Below, piece by piece: positions 14,353 to 20,354 of a DNA stretch of 25,264 nt. Source of the DNA: DASUCS01 sp036275935 (GTDB lineage: Bacteria; Actinomycetota; Acidimicrobiia; Acidimicrobiales; JACDCH01). Where the stretch lies: assembly GCA_036275935.1 (NCBI GenBank), contig DASUCS010000339.1, forward strand, positions 1-25,264, in the 5' to 3' direction. Below the pieces are notes generated by a model. That model ran no database searches and was not told the DNA's origin. It saw only the letters and a program-made list of their open reading frames with translations. How positions within the stretch are numbered: position 1 is the first letter of the stretch; each line of letters starts with the position of its first letter. A program made the position numbers and the translations under genes.

Positions 14353-15195
14353 CTACTTCGTGCCGACGATGGCACGAGCTGCGCCGGGTACGCGAACCCT
14401 GCCGTCCCTCTCGAACTGGGCCACGCCCTCGATGGCACGTGACCTGATGCGCGCCCGGGCCGACTCGTCGACTTGCTGAAGGGCCCATGCCGCGAGCGAG
14501 ACGTGCTCGCTGATCATCTGCCAGTACTCCTCGGGTGATCGCGTCACCAGCTCGACGTCGACGTCCCACTCGGCAATGTCGTGCAGTCCCGCACGCTCGT
14601 ACAGCGCACCGACACAGCCCGGCGCGGCGCAGCGAAACATGTTCGGCCCGTCCGGATCGGGCGGAGGGATCGCGACCTCGGACGTGATCGCCTGCATTGC
14701 GATCGACGTCCACGGGTTCTCCTCCGGCTTCACCCACACGGATGCGCACAAGCGCCCTCCCGGCGCGAGCACACGCACGAACTCGGCAGTCGCCTTTGCC
14801 ATGTCCGGAAAGAACATGTAGCCGAAGCGCACAGACACACTGTCGAAGGCACCGTCGTCGAACGGCAGATCGTCCGCGCTGCACACCTTCGTCTCGATGT
14901 TGGTGATCCCCTGTGCCTCCGCCCGGCGCGAGGCCACGTCCAGCATCTCGGGCGAGAGGTCGGTGAGGACGACGCGCCCCTTGGCCGCCAACCTCGCGAT
15001 GCTGAGGCCCGGCTCACCCGTGCCCGACGCGATGTCGAGGTGTTGTTGATCTTCCGCCACGTCGAGACGGCGGATCATCTCGTCGCCGACGGGACCGAGC
15101 TGGTCCATGATGATCGAGTCCCACTTCTCCCAGCTCGCAGACAGTCCCGCCCACGCCGCTCGCTGGGCCTTGCGAATCTCTTCAGCGTTCGGCAT
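14353..15195 (-). CDS. Class I SAM-dependent methyltransferase (UbiE/Methyltransf_11 type)
   Basis: The 280-residue enzyme has the Rossmann methyltransferase motifs in order: motif I HLDIASGTGEPGLSIA (52-67), the acidic ribose-binding VVLTDLSPEML, motif II-like SADDLPFDDGAFDSVSVRF, and APGGRLCASVWV. S-adenosylmethionine is the methyl donor. The acceptor is unknown; a quinone, sterol or other small molecule is possible. The C-terminal part is longer than in UbiE and lacks a family-specific motif I recognise. The ATG at 15195 has an AAGG ribosome-binding site and lies 15 bases after the stop of a Ddn-like F420-type oxidoreductase gene, so the two are probably one operon. Confidence 0.85.
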   Translation of the reverse strand: MPNAEEIRKAQRAAWAGLSASWEKWDSIIMDQLGPVGDEMIRRLDVAEDQQHLDIASGTGEPGLSIARLAAKGRVVLTDLSPEMLDVASRRAEAQGITNIETKVCSADDLPFDDGAFDSVSVRFGYMFFPDMAKATAEFVRVLAPGGRLCASVWVKPEENPWTSIAMQAITSEVAIPPPDPDGPNMFRCAAPGCVGALYERAGLHDIAEWDVDVELVTRSPEEYWQMISEHVSLAAWALQQVDESARARIRSRAIEGVAQFERDGRVRVPGAARAIVGTK

Positions 15196-15210
15196 CGAGC
15201 ACCTTCACGA

Positions 15211-15651
15211 TCAGGCCGGTTCGCAGATCACGACGGGGATGTCGCGCTCGGTGTTGCGTTGGTAGTCGGCGTAGCCCTTGTACCGCCCGACGATCACCGG
15301 CCACAGCTCGGCCTTCTCCTCGGGCGAGGCGGTACGCGCCCGCATCGGTCTCGTGCGGTCGTTGATGGTGAGCTCGACGTCGGGATTGGCGACGAGGTTC
15401 TTGTACCAGATCGGATGCTCGCGGGCGCCACCCTTGGATGCGACCAACACCACTCGGTCCTCCTCGCAGATCGGCGCCGTCAACAACGTGGATCGCCGTT
15501 CGCCGGTCTTGCGCCCGATGGCGTGGAGCTCAACCGGCTGCATCCCCATCACCGTGCGAGGGAATCGACCCCCGCTGAGCTTGAGGATGACCCGGTGACC
15601 GGTCTCGAGCATCCAGGCGCCGACATCGATCAACTTCTCACGTTCGACCAT
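15211..15651 (-). CDS. Ddn-like deazaflavin (F420)-dependent nitroreductase-family protein
   Basis: The 146-residue protein belongs to the split-barrel family that includes the mycobacterial F420-dependent nitroreductase Ddn. Diagnostic blocks are MQPVELHAIGRKTGERRSTL (about residues 37-56), GGAREHPIWYKNLVANPDVEL (about 74-94, cited in part as HPIWYKNLVANP) and YADYQRNTERDIPVV near the end. Such proteins use reduced F420 to act on quinones or fatty-acid-like substrates, or bind F420 at the membrane. The ATG at 15651 is chosen because the family N-terminus begins there; a GTG two codons upstream (15657) is equally possible. It precedes a methyltransferase gene in the same operon. Confidence 0.8.
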   Translation of the reverse strand: MVEREKLIDVGAWMLETGHRVILKLSGGRFPRTVMGMQPVELHAIGRKTGERRSTLLTAPICEEDRVVLVASKGGAREHPIWYKNLVANPDVELTINDRTRPMRARTASPEEKAELWPVIVGRYKGYADYQRNTERDIPVVICEPA

Positions 15652-15710
15652 GGGCACGCGAGCTTCGCAGTCCGCTCCGAGCCGCACCAACCCACCAGAC
15701 GCCCGCAGCC

Positions 15711-15938
15711 CTACTTCGACGGACCGCCCTCGATGCGCTTGCGCACGGCGTCGAACTCCGAGTCGATCTCCTCGGTCCGTTGCTGCTCCATCGCCAGCTT
15801 CTCGGCCGGTGAGGCGTCGAGCTCTCGTTCGCGACGGTCGAGCGCGGCATCGGCCCGTTTCGTGGCATCGCCGACGATGTCGTCGATCTCCCGTTTCTCG
15901 CTTCGGAAGGCGTTGCGGATGCGATCCCACGCTCCCAT
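15711..15938 (-). CDS. Small charged helical protein of unknown function
   Basis: The 75-residue product is almost wholly charged and helical, with alternating Asp, Glu, Arg and Lys (IDDIVGDATKRADAALDR, then ERELDASPAEKLAMEQQ), suggesting a short coiled coil or a partner-binding adaptor. No signal peptide, membrane segment or known domain is visible. The ATG at 15938 is chosen because TAGTGT lies seven bases upstream, fitting a leaderless promoter, and the longer frame upstream is low-complexity antisense to another small gene. It lies 59 bases upstream of the Ddn-like gene on the same strand and might be co-transcribed with it. Confidence 0.55.
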   Translation of the reverse strand: MGAWDRIRNAFRSEKREIDDIVGDATKRADAALDRRERELDASPAEKLAMEQQRTEEIDSEFDAVRKRIEGGPSK

Positions 15939-15945
15939 CCCGCCG

Positions 15946-15951
15946 ACACTA
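15946..15951 (-). promoter_or_regulatory. Leaderless-type -10 box (TAGTGT)
   Basis: On the minus strand TAGTGT is followed by seven bases and the ATG at 15938, matching TAnnnT-N7-RTG. It lies in the 73-base gap between two divergent small genes. Confidence 0.45.
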
Positions 15952-16011
15952 TTCGCTGCGACTTGTTGATCCGTCGAGCGGGTAACGGGGCGGCAACCTC
16001 GGAAGGTCGGG

Positions 16012-16158
16012 ATGTTGGTTGCCATCGCAGTCGCGCTCGTGGGCACAACTTGGCTCTTGTTGATTCGACGACGAGCCCAAGTGACGCGCTCGAGGTCGAG
16101 GGAGAACGCGCTGAAAGCTCTGGGCACGGTGGTTCGGCGGATCCAGAACGACGAGTGA
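16012..16158 (+). CDS. 48-residue single-pass membrane protein (small ORF)
   Basis: An open frame of 48 codons starts at ATG 16012 with a good Shine-Dalgarno (GGAAGG, about five bases before the ATG). The first 17 residues are hydrophobic (MLVAIAVALVGTTWLLL). They are followed by IRRRAQVTRSRSREN, a strongly basic stop-transfer-like tail, then a helix ending VVRRIQNDE. This is the layout of an N-out/C-in single-pass small membrane protein. No family is recognised. It is divergent from the 75-residue gene and lies in otherwise empty sequence. The combination of ribosome-binding site, hydrophobic segment and positive-inside rule argues for a real gene, but no homology was testable. Confidence 0.5.
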   Translation: MLVAIAVALVGTTWLLLIRRRAQVTRSRSRENALKALGTVVRRIQNDE

Positions 16159-16170
16159 TCCCCTCTGTTT

Positions 16171-16204
16171 CCGCACATTGATGGCTCATCATCCCGTGGT
16201 GCGG
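16171..16204. terminator. Nested hairpin between convergent genes (CCGCAC / GTGCGG)
   Basis: Outer arms CCGCAC (16171-16176) and GTGCGG (16199-16204) enclose an inner TGATG-GCT-CATCA hairpin. It sits between the end of the 48-residue gene and the end of the convergent PEBP gene, where a bidirectional terminator would be useful. There is no T tract on either side. Confidence 0.35.
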
Positions 16205-16240
16205 CCGTCACAAAGCGTCCGCCGAATCGCAAACACCGAA

Positions 16241-16777
16241 TCAACCGCCGCCGGCCATCACGATCATCTGAGCGCGAGCGATTGTGTGCCCGAACAGGTT
16301 GAAGCCGAGCAACGCCGGTGTCGCGTCAGCGGGGACACCGAGGTCGGCGGTGTCGAGCGCGTACACATTGATGAAGTAGCGGTGCGCGGGATGACCGGGA
16401 GGTGGCGCCGCGCCGAGAAAGCGAGCGCCGCCGGCGTCGTTCCTGTACTGGATGGCTCCGGCAGGCAGACCAGACCCGGCGTCGTCCCCGGCGCCTTCGG
16501 GGAGCTCCGTCACGTCGGCGGGCAGCGTGGCGACGGCCCAATGCCAGAACCCTGACCCGGTCGGTGCGTCGGGGTCGTAGATGGTCACCGCGTAACCCTG
16601 CGTCTCTGCCGGCGCGCCCGACCAGCTCAGCTGGGGCGAGCGATCCTTGCCGCCGGGAACGCCGAAGATCCCCGACATCTGGTCGAGCCCGAGCGTGTCG
16701 CCCTCCTTCAGGGTGGTGCTCGTCACGGTGAAGTCGGGAACCTCGGGATGGGTCGCGAAGGGGTTGTTGAGCGCCAT
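16241..16777 (-). CDS. YbhB/YbcL-family (PEBP, Raf kinase inhibitor-like) protein
   Basis: The 178-residue protein is a bacterial phosphatidylethanolamine-binding-protein-like fold. It has the hallmark YDPDAPTGSGFWHWAVATLP (about residues 67-86), where the DPDAP and HW residues form the anion-binding pocket, and GHPAHRYFINVYALD (about 128-142). SPQLSWSGAP near the N-terminus also fits. Members bind phosphate-like ligands, but bacterial roles are poorly known. There is no signal peptide, so it should be cytosolic. The start is ATG 16777. It converges on the 48-residue gene and lies 70 bases downstream of the flavoprotein operon; whether it is read from that promoter is unclear. Confidence 0.9.
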   Translation of the reverse strand: MALNNPFATHPEVPDFTVTSTTLKEGDTLGLDQMSGIFGVPGGKDRSPQLSWSGAPAETQGYAVTIYDPDAPTGSGFWHWAVATLPADVTELPEGAGDDAGSGLPAGAIQYRNDAGGARFLGAAPPPGHPAHRYFINVYALDTADLGVPADATPALLGFNLFGHTIARAQMIVMAGGG

Positions 16778-16847
16778 GGACGCAGCATCACATTCTTCGC
16801 CGTTGCGTGCCAGAGAGCCTTCGTCGCGGTCGGGACTGCGACGCGTC

Positions 16848-17138
16848 TCAGGAACGGTCGTCGACGACGTCGAGGTCGATGAACTGCACGGTGTCGGCGA
16901 GCGCGGTCTGCTTCGTCGCGAACTCTTGCGTCTCGGGAAGCTTCGAGTTCTCCATCGCAGACTCGTAGTCGTCGAAGAAGGCGATGATCACGTGACGGTC
17001 GGGATCGTTGCGGTCGCGCCCGACGATGCTGCGCCGCAGCGTGCGCTTGCCCTCAGTTGCGTTCTCCCACTGCTCGTCGAGCTTCATGATCTCGTCGATG
17101 TTCTTCGTGCGCATCTCGATCAGCTGGATGAATGCCAT
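16848..17138 (-). CDS. Small ABM-like alpha/beta-barrel protein
   Basis: The 96-residue product begins MAFIQLIEMRTKNIDEIMKL and continues with a strand HVIIAFFDDYESAMENS, the pattern of dimeric alpha+beta barrel (antibiotic-biosynthesis-monooxygenase-like) proteins. No catalytic residue can be assigned and the family is not recognised precisely. It has a strong ribosome-binding site, AAGGAG six bases before the ATG at 17138. It starts 14 bases after the stop of the flavodoxin-fold gene, so it is the second gene of that operon and would share its predicted ECF promoter. A role beside a flavoprotein, such as binding a redox-active small molecule, is only inference. Confidence 0.65.
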   Translation of the reverse strand: MAFIQLIEMRTKNIDEIMKLDEQWENATEGKRTLRRSIVGRDRNDPDRHVIIAFFDDYESAMENSKLPETQEFATKQTALADTVQFIDLDVVDDRS

Positions 17139-17152
17139 GTCTGTCTCCTTGT

Positions 17153-17899
17153 TCAGCGGTGTTCGGGGTTGGGGAAATCGAACCGGCAGCCGGCGTCCCA
17201 TTCGGCGCGTTGGTTGCCATGCGCGGGTATGCCGCCGGCGTCCTTGACGATCCGCGCGAGGTGCAGCAGGTTCCACGTCATGAAGGTGGTGTTGCGATTC
17301 GTGAAGTCGTTCTCGGGTCCGCCTGATCCCGGGTCGAGGTACGACGGTCCCGGCCCGGCTTCACCGATCCATCCCGCGTCAGCCTGAGGGGGGATGACGT
17401 AGCCGAGGTGCTGCAGCGAGTACAGCACGTTCATCGCGCAGTGCTTGACGCCATCCTCGTTGCCGGTGACGAGACATCCGCCGATACGGCCGTAGTACGC
17501 GTACTGGCCGGCTTCGTTGAGCAGATGCGAGTTGCCGTAGAGCCGCTCGATGACCTGGGTGCACACGGAGGACTTCTCCCCGAGCCAGATCGGCATGCAC
17601 AGCACGAGGATGTCGGAGGCCATCACGCGCTCGAAGATCGCGGGCCAGTCGTCGTGCGCCCACCCGTGCTCAGTCATGTCGGGCCACACGCCGGTGGCGA
17701 TGTCGTGATCGACGGCGCGTATCTCTTCGACCGCCACGCCTTGGCGACACATGATCTCGCTCGAGATGTCGATGAGCCCCTGTGTGTGCGACAGCTCCGG
17801 CGATCGTTTCAGCGTGCAGTTGATGAACAGCGCCCGCAGATCGCTGAAATCCCACGTGCTCTGCTGACACAGCTCTTCTTGCTTGGCCGACAGCGCCAC
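17153..17899 (-). CDS. Flavodoxin-fold NAD(P)H-dependent FMN reductase-like protein
   Basis: The 248-residue protein has the flavodoxin/NADPH-dependent FMN reductase fold. The FMN phosphate loop is seen as LFINCTLKRSPELSHT (24-39), and the isoalloxazine-binding region as SDILVLCMPIWLGEKSS (95-111). A G-G-C-L-V-T-G-N-E-D-G block follows near residues 138-148. Members reduce quinones, azo compounds, chromate or free flavin. The exact substrate is unknown. It is the first gene of a two-gene operon with the ABM-like protein. Its GTG start (17899) has GAAAGGG upstream, and a GTAACG-N15-GAGACG promoter lies 33-59 bases before it, identical in both boxes to that of the neighbouring ECF sigma operon. 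Confidence 0.8.
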   Translation of the reverse strand: MALSAKQEELCQQSTWDFSDLRALFINCTLKRSPELSHTQGLIDISSEIMCRQGVAVEEIRAVDHDIATGVWPDMTEHGWAHDDWPAIFERVMASDILVLCMPIWLGEKSSVCTQVIERLYGNSHLLNEAGQYAYYGRIGGCLVTGNEDGVKHCAMNVLYSLQHLGYVIPPQADAGWIGEAGPGPSYLDPGSGGPENDFTNRNTTFMTWNLLHLARIVKDAGGIPAHGNQRAEWDAGCRFDFPNPEHR

Positions 17900-17931
17900 C
17901 CGCGCCCACCCTTTCGTTGCCTGCCTGGAAC

Positions 17932-17958
17932 CGTCTCGTGTCGGTCGACCTGCGTTAC
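17932..17958 (-). promoter_or_regulatory. Candidate ECF promoter of the flavoprotein operon
   Basis: On the minus strand GTAACG (17953-17958) and GAGACG (17932-17937) are separated by 15 bases. Both boxes and the spacing are identical to the predicted promoter upstream of the sigma gene. An AAC-containing -35 is typical of ECF sigma factors. Transcription would start near 17925, about 26 bases before the GTG at 17899. Confidence 0.5.
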
Positions 17959-17974
17959 ACCGGTCTTCGACGTG

Positions 17975-18241
17975 TCATTCGGTCTCGGCTCGCCATTGCC
18001 GGTAGATGCCGACGAGGTCGTCGAGCGCCTCGTCGGACAGCGCGTCGGGTTCGGCATGCCCCAACGCATCGATGGTGACGCGGAGCTGCGCGAGGTACTC
18101 GGAACAATGCGGGCACGCCGACAGATGGCGCTCCAGTTTCGCGATGTCCCGATCCGGCAACCGGCCGTCGAGGTAGTCGCCCATCAGCGCAACCGCCTCC
18201 CGGCACACGAGCGCGCGATGGCGCCACCAACGCCACTTCAC
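17975..18241 (-). CDS. Soluble zinc-type (ZAS) anti-sigma factor
   Basis: The 88-residue protein has a zinc-binding anti-sigma domain: Cys13, then His39, Cys43 and Cys46 in the HxxxCxxC motif (HLSACPHC). Unlike many such factors it has no membrane segment, so it should be a soluble, cytosolic regulator like RsrA. In that family, oxidation or loss of zinc from the Cys/His cluster releases the sigma factor. The GTG start (18241) overlaps the sigma stop by four bases (GTGA), so the two proteins are made in a coupled way. A tryptophan-rich start (KWRWW) is unusual. Thiol-redox sensing is inferred from the zinc ligands and from the redox character of the flanking genes. Confidence 0.85.
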   Translation of the reverse strand: MKWRWWRHRALVCREAVALMGDYLDGRLPDRDIAKLERHLSACPHCSEYLAQLRVTIDALGHAEPDALSDEALDDLVGIYRQWRAETE

Positions 18242-18849
18242 GACGACATCGCCTCCGCGGCAAGGAGGTGGCGCAGTCGGGCTCGACCGCGGTGCAGCAG
18301 CACCCGCTGGTTCCCGTCGCTGACGCCGAGCAGCTCGGCGACCTCGTTCGGCGGCAGACCTTCGACGTCGCGCAGCACCACGACCTGGCGTTGTGACTCC
18401 GGAAGCTCGGCGAGCAGCGCCCGCACGCGATCGGCGAGCTGCGCAGCGAACAGACGATCGTCAGCGCGGTCGGCCCACGCCTCGGGCGGATCGACCCAGG
18501 CGCCGGTCGCGTCGAACCGCTCGTCGTCGATGAGCTCAGGACGACCGGCTCGCGCTTCCTTCCCCACAGCCGAGCGCGCCCGGTTGAGCAGGATGCGAAA
18601 CAGCCACGTCTTGAGCGACGAACGGCCCTCGAAGCGGTCGACACCGCGCATCACCGCCAGCCAGGTGTCCTGGGTGACCTCTTGCGCCACGGCGCGGCTC
18701 TTCACGGTGGCCTCGGCCAAACGGAGCATGGCCGGCTGGTAGTCGCGAACGAGCGACACGAAGGCCTCTTCGTCGCCTGCACGCAACCTGGCGACCAGCG
18801 CCCCCTCGTCCCGCACCGGCGGGGATGCTAGAGCGACGGGTGGAACCAC
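18238..18849 (-). CDS. ECF-type RNA polymerase sigma factor
   Basis: The 203-residue protein has the two conserved sigma domains of ECF factors. Sigma-2 spans about residues 25-95, with DTWLAVMRGVDRFEG (61-75) and SSLKTWLFRILLNRA (77-91) for core binding and -10 recognition. Sigma-4 spans about 140-195, with LPESQRQVVVLRDVEGL and the -35-binding helix-turn-helix PNEVAELLGVSDGNQ. The start is uncertain. The GTG at 18849 has GAGG about seven bases upstream and is chosen; GTG 18816 (with TAGCAT eight bases upstream) and GTG 18909 are alternatives. The gene is co-translated with the zinc anti-sigma factor and has a promoter identical in both boxes to that of the flavoprotein operon, consistent with autoregulation. 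Confidence 0.85.
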   Translation of the reverse strand: MVPPVALASPPVRDEGALVARLRAGDEEAFVSLVRDYQPAMLRLAEATVKSRAVAQEVTQDTWLAVMRGVDRFEGRSSLKTWLFRILLNRARSAVGKEARAGRPELIDDERFDATGAWVDPPEAWADRADDRLFAAQLADRVRALLAELPESQRQVVVLRDVEGLPPNEVAELLGVSDGNQRVLLHRGRARLRHLLAAEAMSS

Positions 18850-18926
18850 AGCCGCCTCATGCCTCAACGCTGGGTGAACGATGGGTCGACGCCGCCCAGC
18901 TCGATCCACGCGTCGCCATGGTTCAT

Positions 18927-18953
18927 CGTCTCTCGCTCGACCCCCACCGTTAC
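18927..18953 (-). promoter_or_regulatory. Candidate ECF autoregulatory promoter of the sigma operon
   Basis: On the minus strand GTAACG (18948-18953) and GAGACG (18927-18932) are separated by 15 bases, matching the flavoprotein promoter exactly in both boxes. Its -35 box forms one arm of the CGTTAC-N8-GTAACG palindrome shared with the divergent DM13 promoter. Confidence 0.5.
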
Positions 18954-18961
18954 GCGGCCTT

Positions 18962-18988
18962 GTAACGCGCTCCCGCTCCCGCGTGACC
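18962..18988 (+). promoter_or_regulatory. Candidate ECF promoter of the DM13 gene
   Basis: GTAACG (18962-18967) and GTGACC (18983-18988) are separated by 15 bases. The -10 box matches GAGACG at four of six positions. A start about seven bases later would fall at the second in-frame ATG (18996) of the DM13 gene, giving a leaderless mRNA. The -35 box is back-to-back, 8 bases apart, with that of the sigma operon. Confidence 0.4.
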
Positions 18989-18989
18989 G

Positions 18990-19694
18990 ATGTCCATGTC
19001 GGTTCGCTCGCGTGCGGTCGCGGCTCGAGTGCGGTGGTACGAGTTCACCCCCGAGGTCCTCGTGGGCGTCGGCCTGGGCGTCTTCGCGCTCACCGAGCCC
19101 CACGCCGCGCGCTCTGGCCTCAACAGTGCGAAGGCGATCGCATTGATGGCGATCGTGGCAATTGCGTGGATTGCGGCTCGCACTTTCGCGTTCGCGGTCA
19201 TCGGTCGCCGGCTGTTGCGCGCCCTTCCGTTCGTCGTCGGCGCGCTGGCAATCCTCGAGGTGGTCGTGCTCCCCGCCTACGACAACCACACCGTCATCGA
19301 GACGCTCACGGCGGCGGGTCCGCCGGCAGGAGTCACGGGAACAGCGACGCCTACGCAGGCAGCGCCAGTCCGGATCCGTCGCGCAGCGTTCGCGGGCATC
19401 GACCATCGTGCCACTGGGACAGTGAACGTCTACCGACGAGCGAGCGGTGCGTTCATTGTCGGTCTGGAGCACTTCGACATCCAACCCGGTCCGGCGTACG
19501 CGCTCTACATCGTCCCGGGCAGCGAGCGTCGCGACCACGACAACGGAACGCGGATCGAGCGGTTGCGGGGAAACCGAGGAACCCAGTTCTACGACGTCCA
19601 CGGCTCGATCGACCTCAGCTCCGGTGAGTGGACTGTGCTGGTGTGGTGCGAGACGTTCGACGTTCCGGTCGCGCACGCGACGCCTGTGGTCTGA
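18990..19694 (+). CDS. Membrane-anchored DM13-domain protein
   Basis: The 234-residue protein has three hydrophobic segments in its first ~95 residues (around 21-35, 50-72 and 78-95), then a Thr/Pro/Ala linker, then a DM13 domain at about 130-232. The domain shows GTVNVYRRASGAFIVGLEHF, PGPAYALYIVPG, DNGTRIERLRGNRGTQFYDV and SGEWTVLVWCETFDVPVAHA. DM13 is proposed to be a redox domain that passes electrons through its conserved Cys (WCETF), probably outside the membrane. ATG 18990 is given, but 18996 would be the start if the predicted ECF promoter produces a leaderless mRNA. It is divergent from the ECF sigma operon and may be its target. Confidence 0.8.
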   Translation: MSMSVRSRAVAARVRWYEFTPEVLVGVGLGVFALTEPHAARSGLNSAKAIALMAIVAIAWIAARTFAFAVIGRRLLRALPFVVGALAILEVVVLPAYDNHTVIETLTAAGPPAGVTGTATPTQAAPVRIRRAAFAGIDHRATGTVNVYRRASGAFIVGLEHFDIQPGPAYALYIVPGSERRDHDNGTRIERLRGNRGTQFYDVHGSIDLSSGEWTVLVWCETFDVPVAHATPVV

Positions 19695-19745
19695 CGTATC
19701 GGTCGGTGAGGGGCTCGATCGCCGCGTCCGCGATGATCGACGCAG

Positions 19746-20354
19746 ATGGATGAGCCCAAGTCCTGGATGGCGATGGTCGCGGAGAACCCGGACCATTCGC
19801 GCTGGTACATCGAGCGTTTCCGCGACATGGAGGCCGCCGGCCGCGACCTTCACGGTGAGGCGCGACTCATCGACGCCATGGTGAGTCGCCATGCGCGAAT
19901 TCTTGACGCAGGCTGCGGGCCCGGCCGCGTCGGCGGGCGGCTGCACGAGCTCGGGCATGACGTGGTCGGCATCGACATCGACCCGACGCTCATTGCCGCC
20001 GCCGAGGCGGACCATCCGGGGCCGCGGTGGGTCGTCGGTGATCTCGCATCTGTCGCCTTGTCCGACGCCGGCGTGGAGGCCGGTTTCGACGCGATCGTGT
20101 CAGCGGGCAACGTCATGACGTTCGTCGAGCCCGCGAGCCGCCGGCACGTGCTCGAGAATTTGGCCGGCATGCTCGCGGACGCCGGTCGTCTCGTGGTTGG
20201 GTTCGGCGCGGGCCGCGCGTACGACTTCGCAGAGTTCGACGTCGACGCGACCTCCGTTGGCCTGCAATTCGACCTGCGGTTGGCGACCTGGGACCTGCGC
20301 CCGTGGACTCCGACGTCGGACTTCCTCGTCGCGGTGCTGCGCCGAGCGGGCTAG
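19746..20354 (+). CDS. Class I SAM-dependent methyltransferase
   Basis: The 202-residue enzyme has motif I RILDAGCGPGRVGGRL (51-66), the ribose-binding VVGIDIDP (73-80), GDLASVALSD with a following DAIVSAGNVMTFV segment, and a late ADAGRLVVGFGAGR strand. These are the SAM-binding features of the Methyltransf_25-like group. The methyl acceptor is unknown. The start ATG 19746 has no strong ribosome-binding site; GATGAT eight bases upstream is only a weak -10 candidate. Its TAG stop shares the sequence CTAG with the TAG of the convergent hemerythrin gene. Confidence 0.85.
   Translation: MDEPKSWMAMVAENPDHSRWYIERFRDMEAAGRDLHGEARLIDAMVSRHARILDAGCGPGRVGGRLHELGHDVVGIDIDPTLIAAAEADHPGPRWVVGDLASVALSDAGVEAGFDAIVSAGNVMTFVEPASRRHVLENLAGMLADAGRLVVGFGAGRAYDFAEFDVDATSVGLQFDLRLATWDLRPWTPTSDFLVAVLRRAG

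Noticed and set aside
14581..15969. A 462-codon open frame across the methyltransferase and Ddn-like genes
   Set aside because: It is antisense to three genes with good family motifs and has no motif of its own.
15982..16008. GTAACG upstream of the 48-residue gene as a fourth ECF promoter
   Set aside because: At the 15-base spacing the sequence is AAGGTC, which does not resemble GAGACG, and the start would fall after the ATG.
17408..18742. A 444-codon open frame opposite the flavoprotein, anti-sigma and sigma genes
   Set aside because: All three antisense genes have clear domains; this frame crosses their junctions and has shadow-like composition.
18864..20015. A 383-codon minus-strand frame opposite the DM13 gene
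   Set aside because: It is Arg/Asp-rich with no domain, while the plus strand shows a full DM13 domain.
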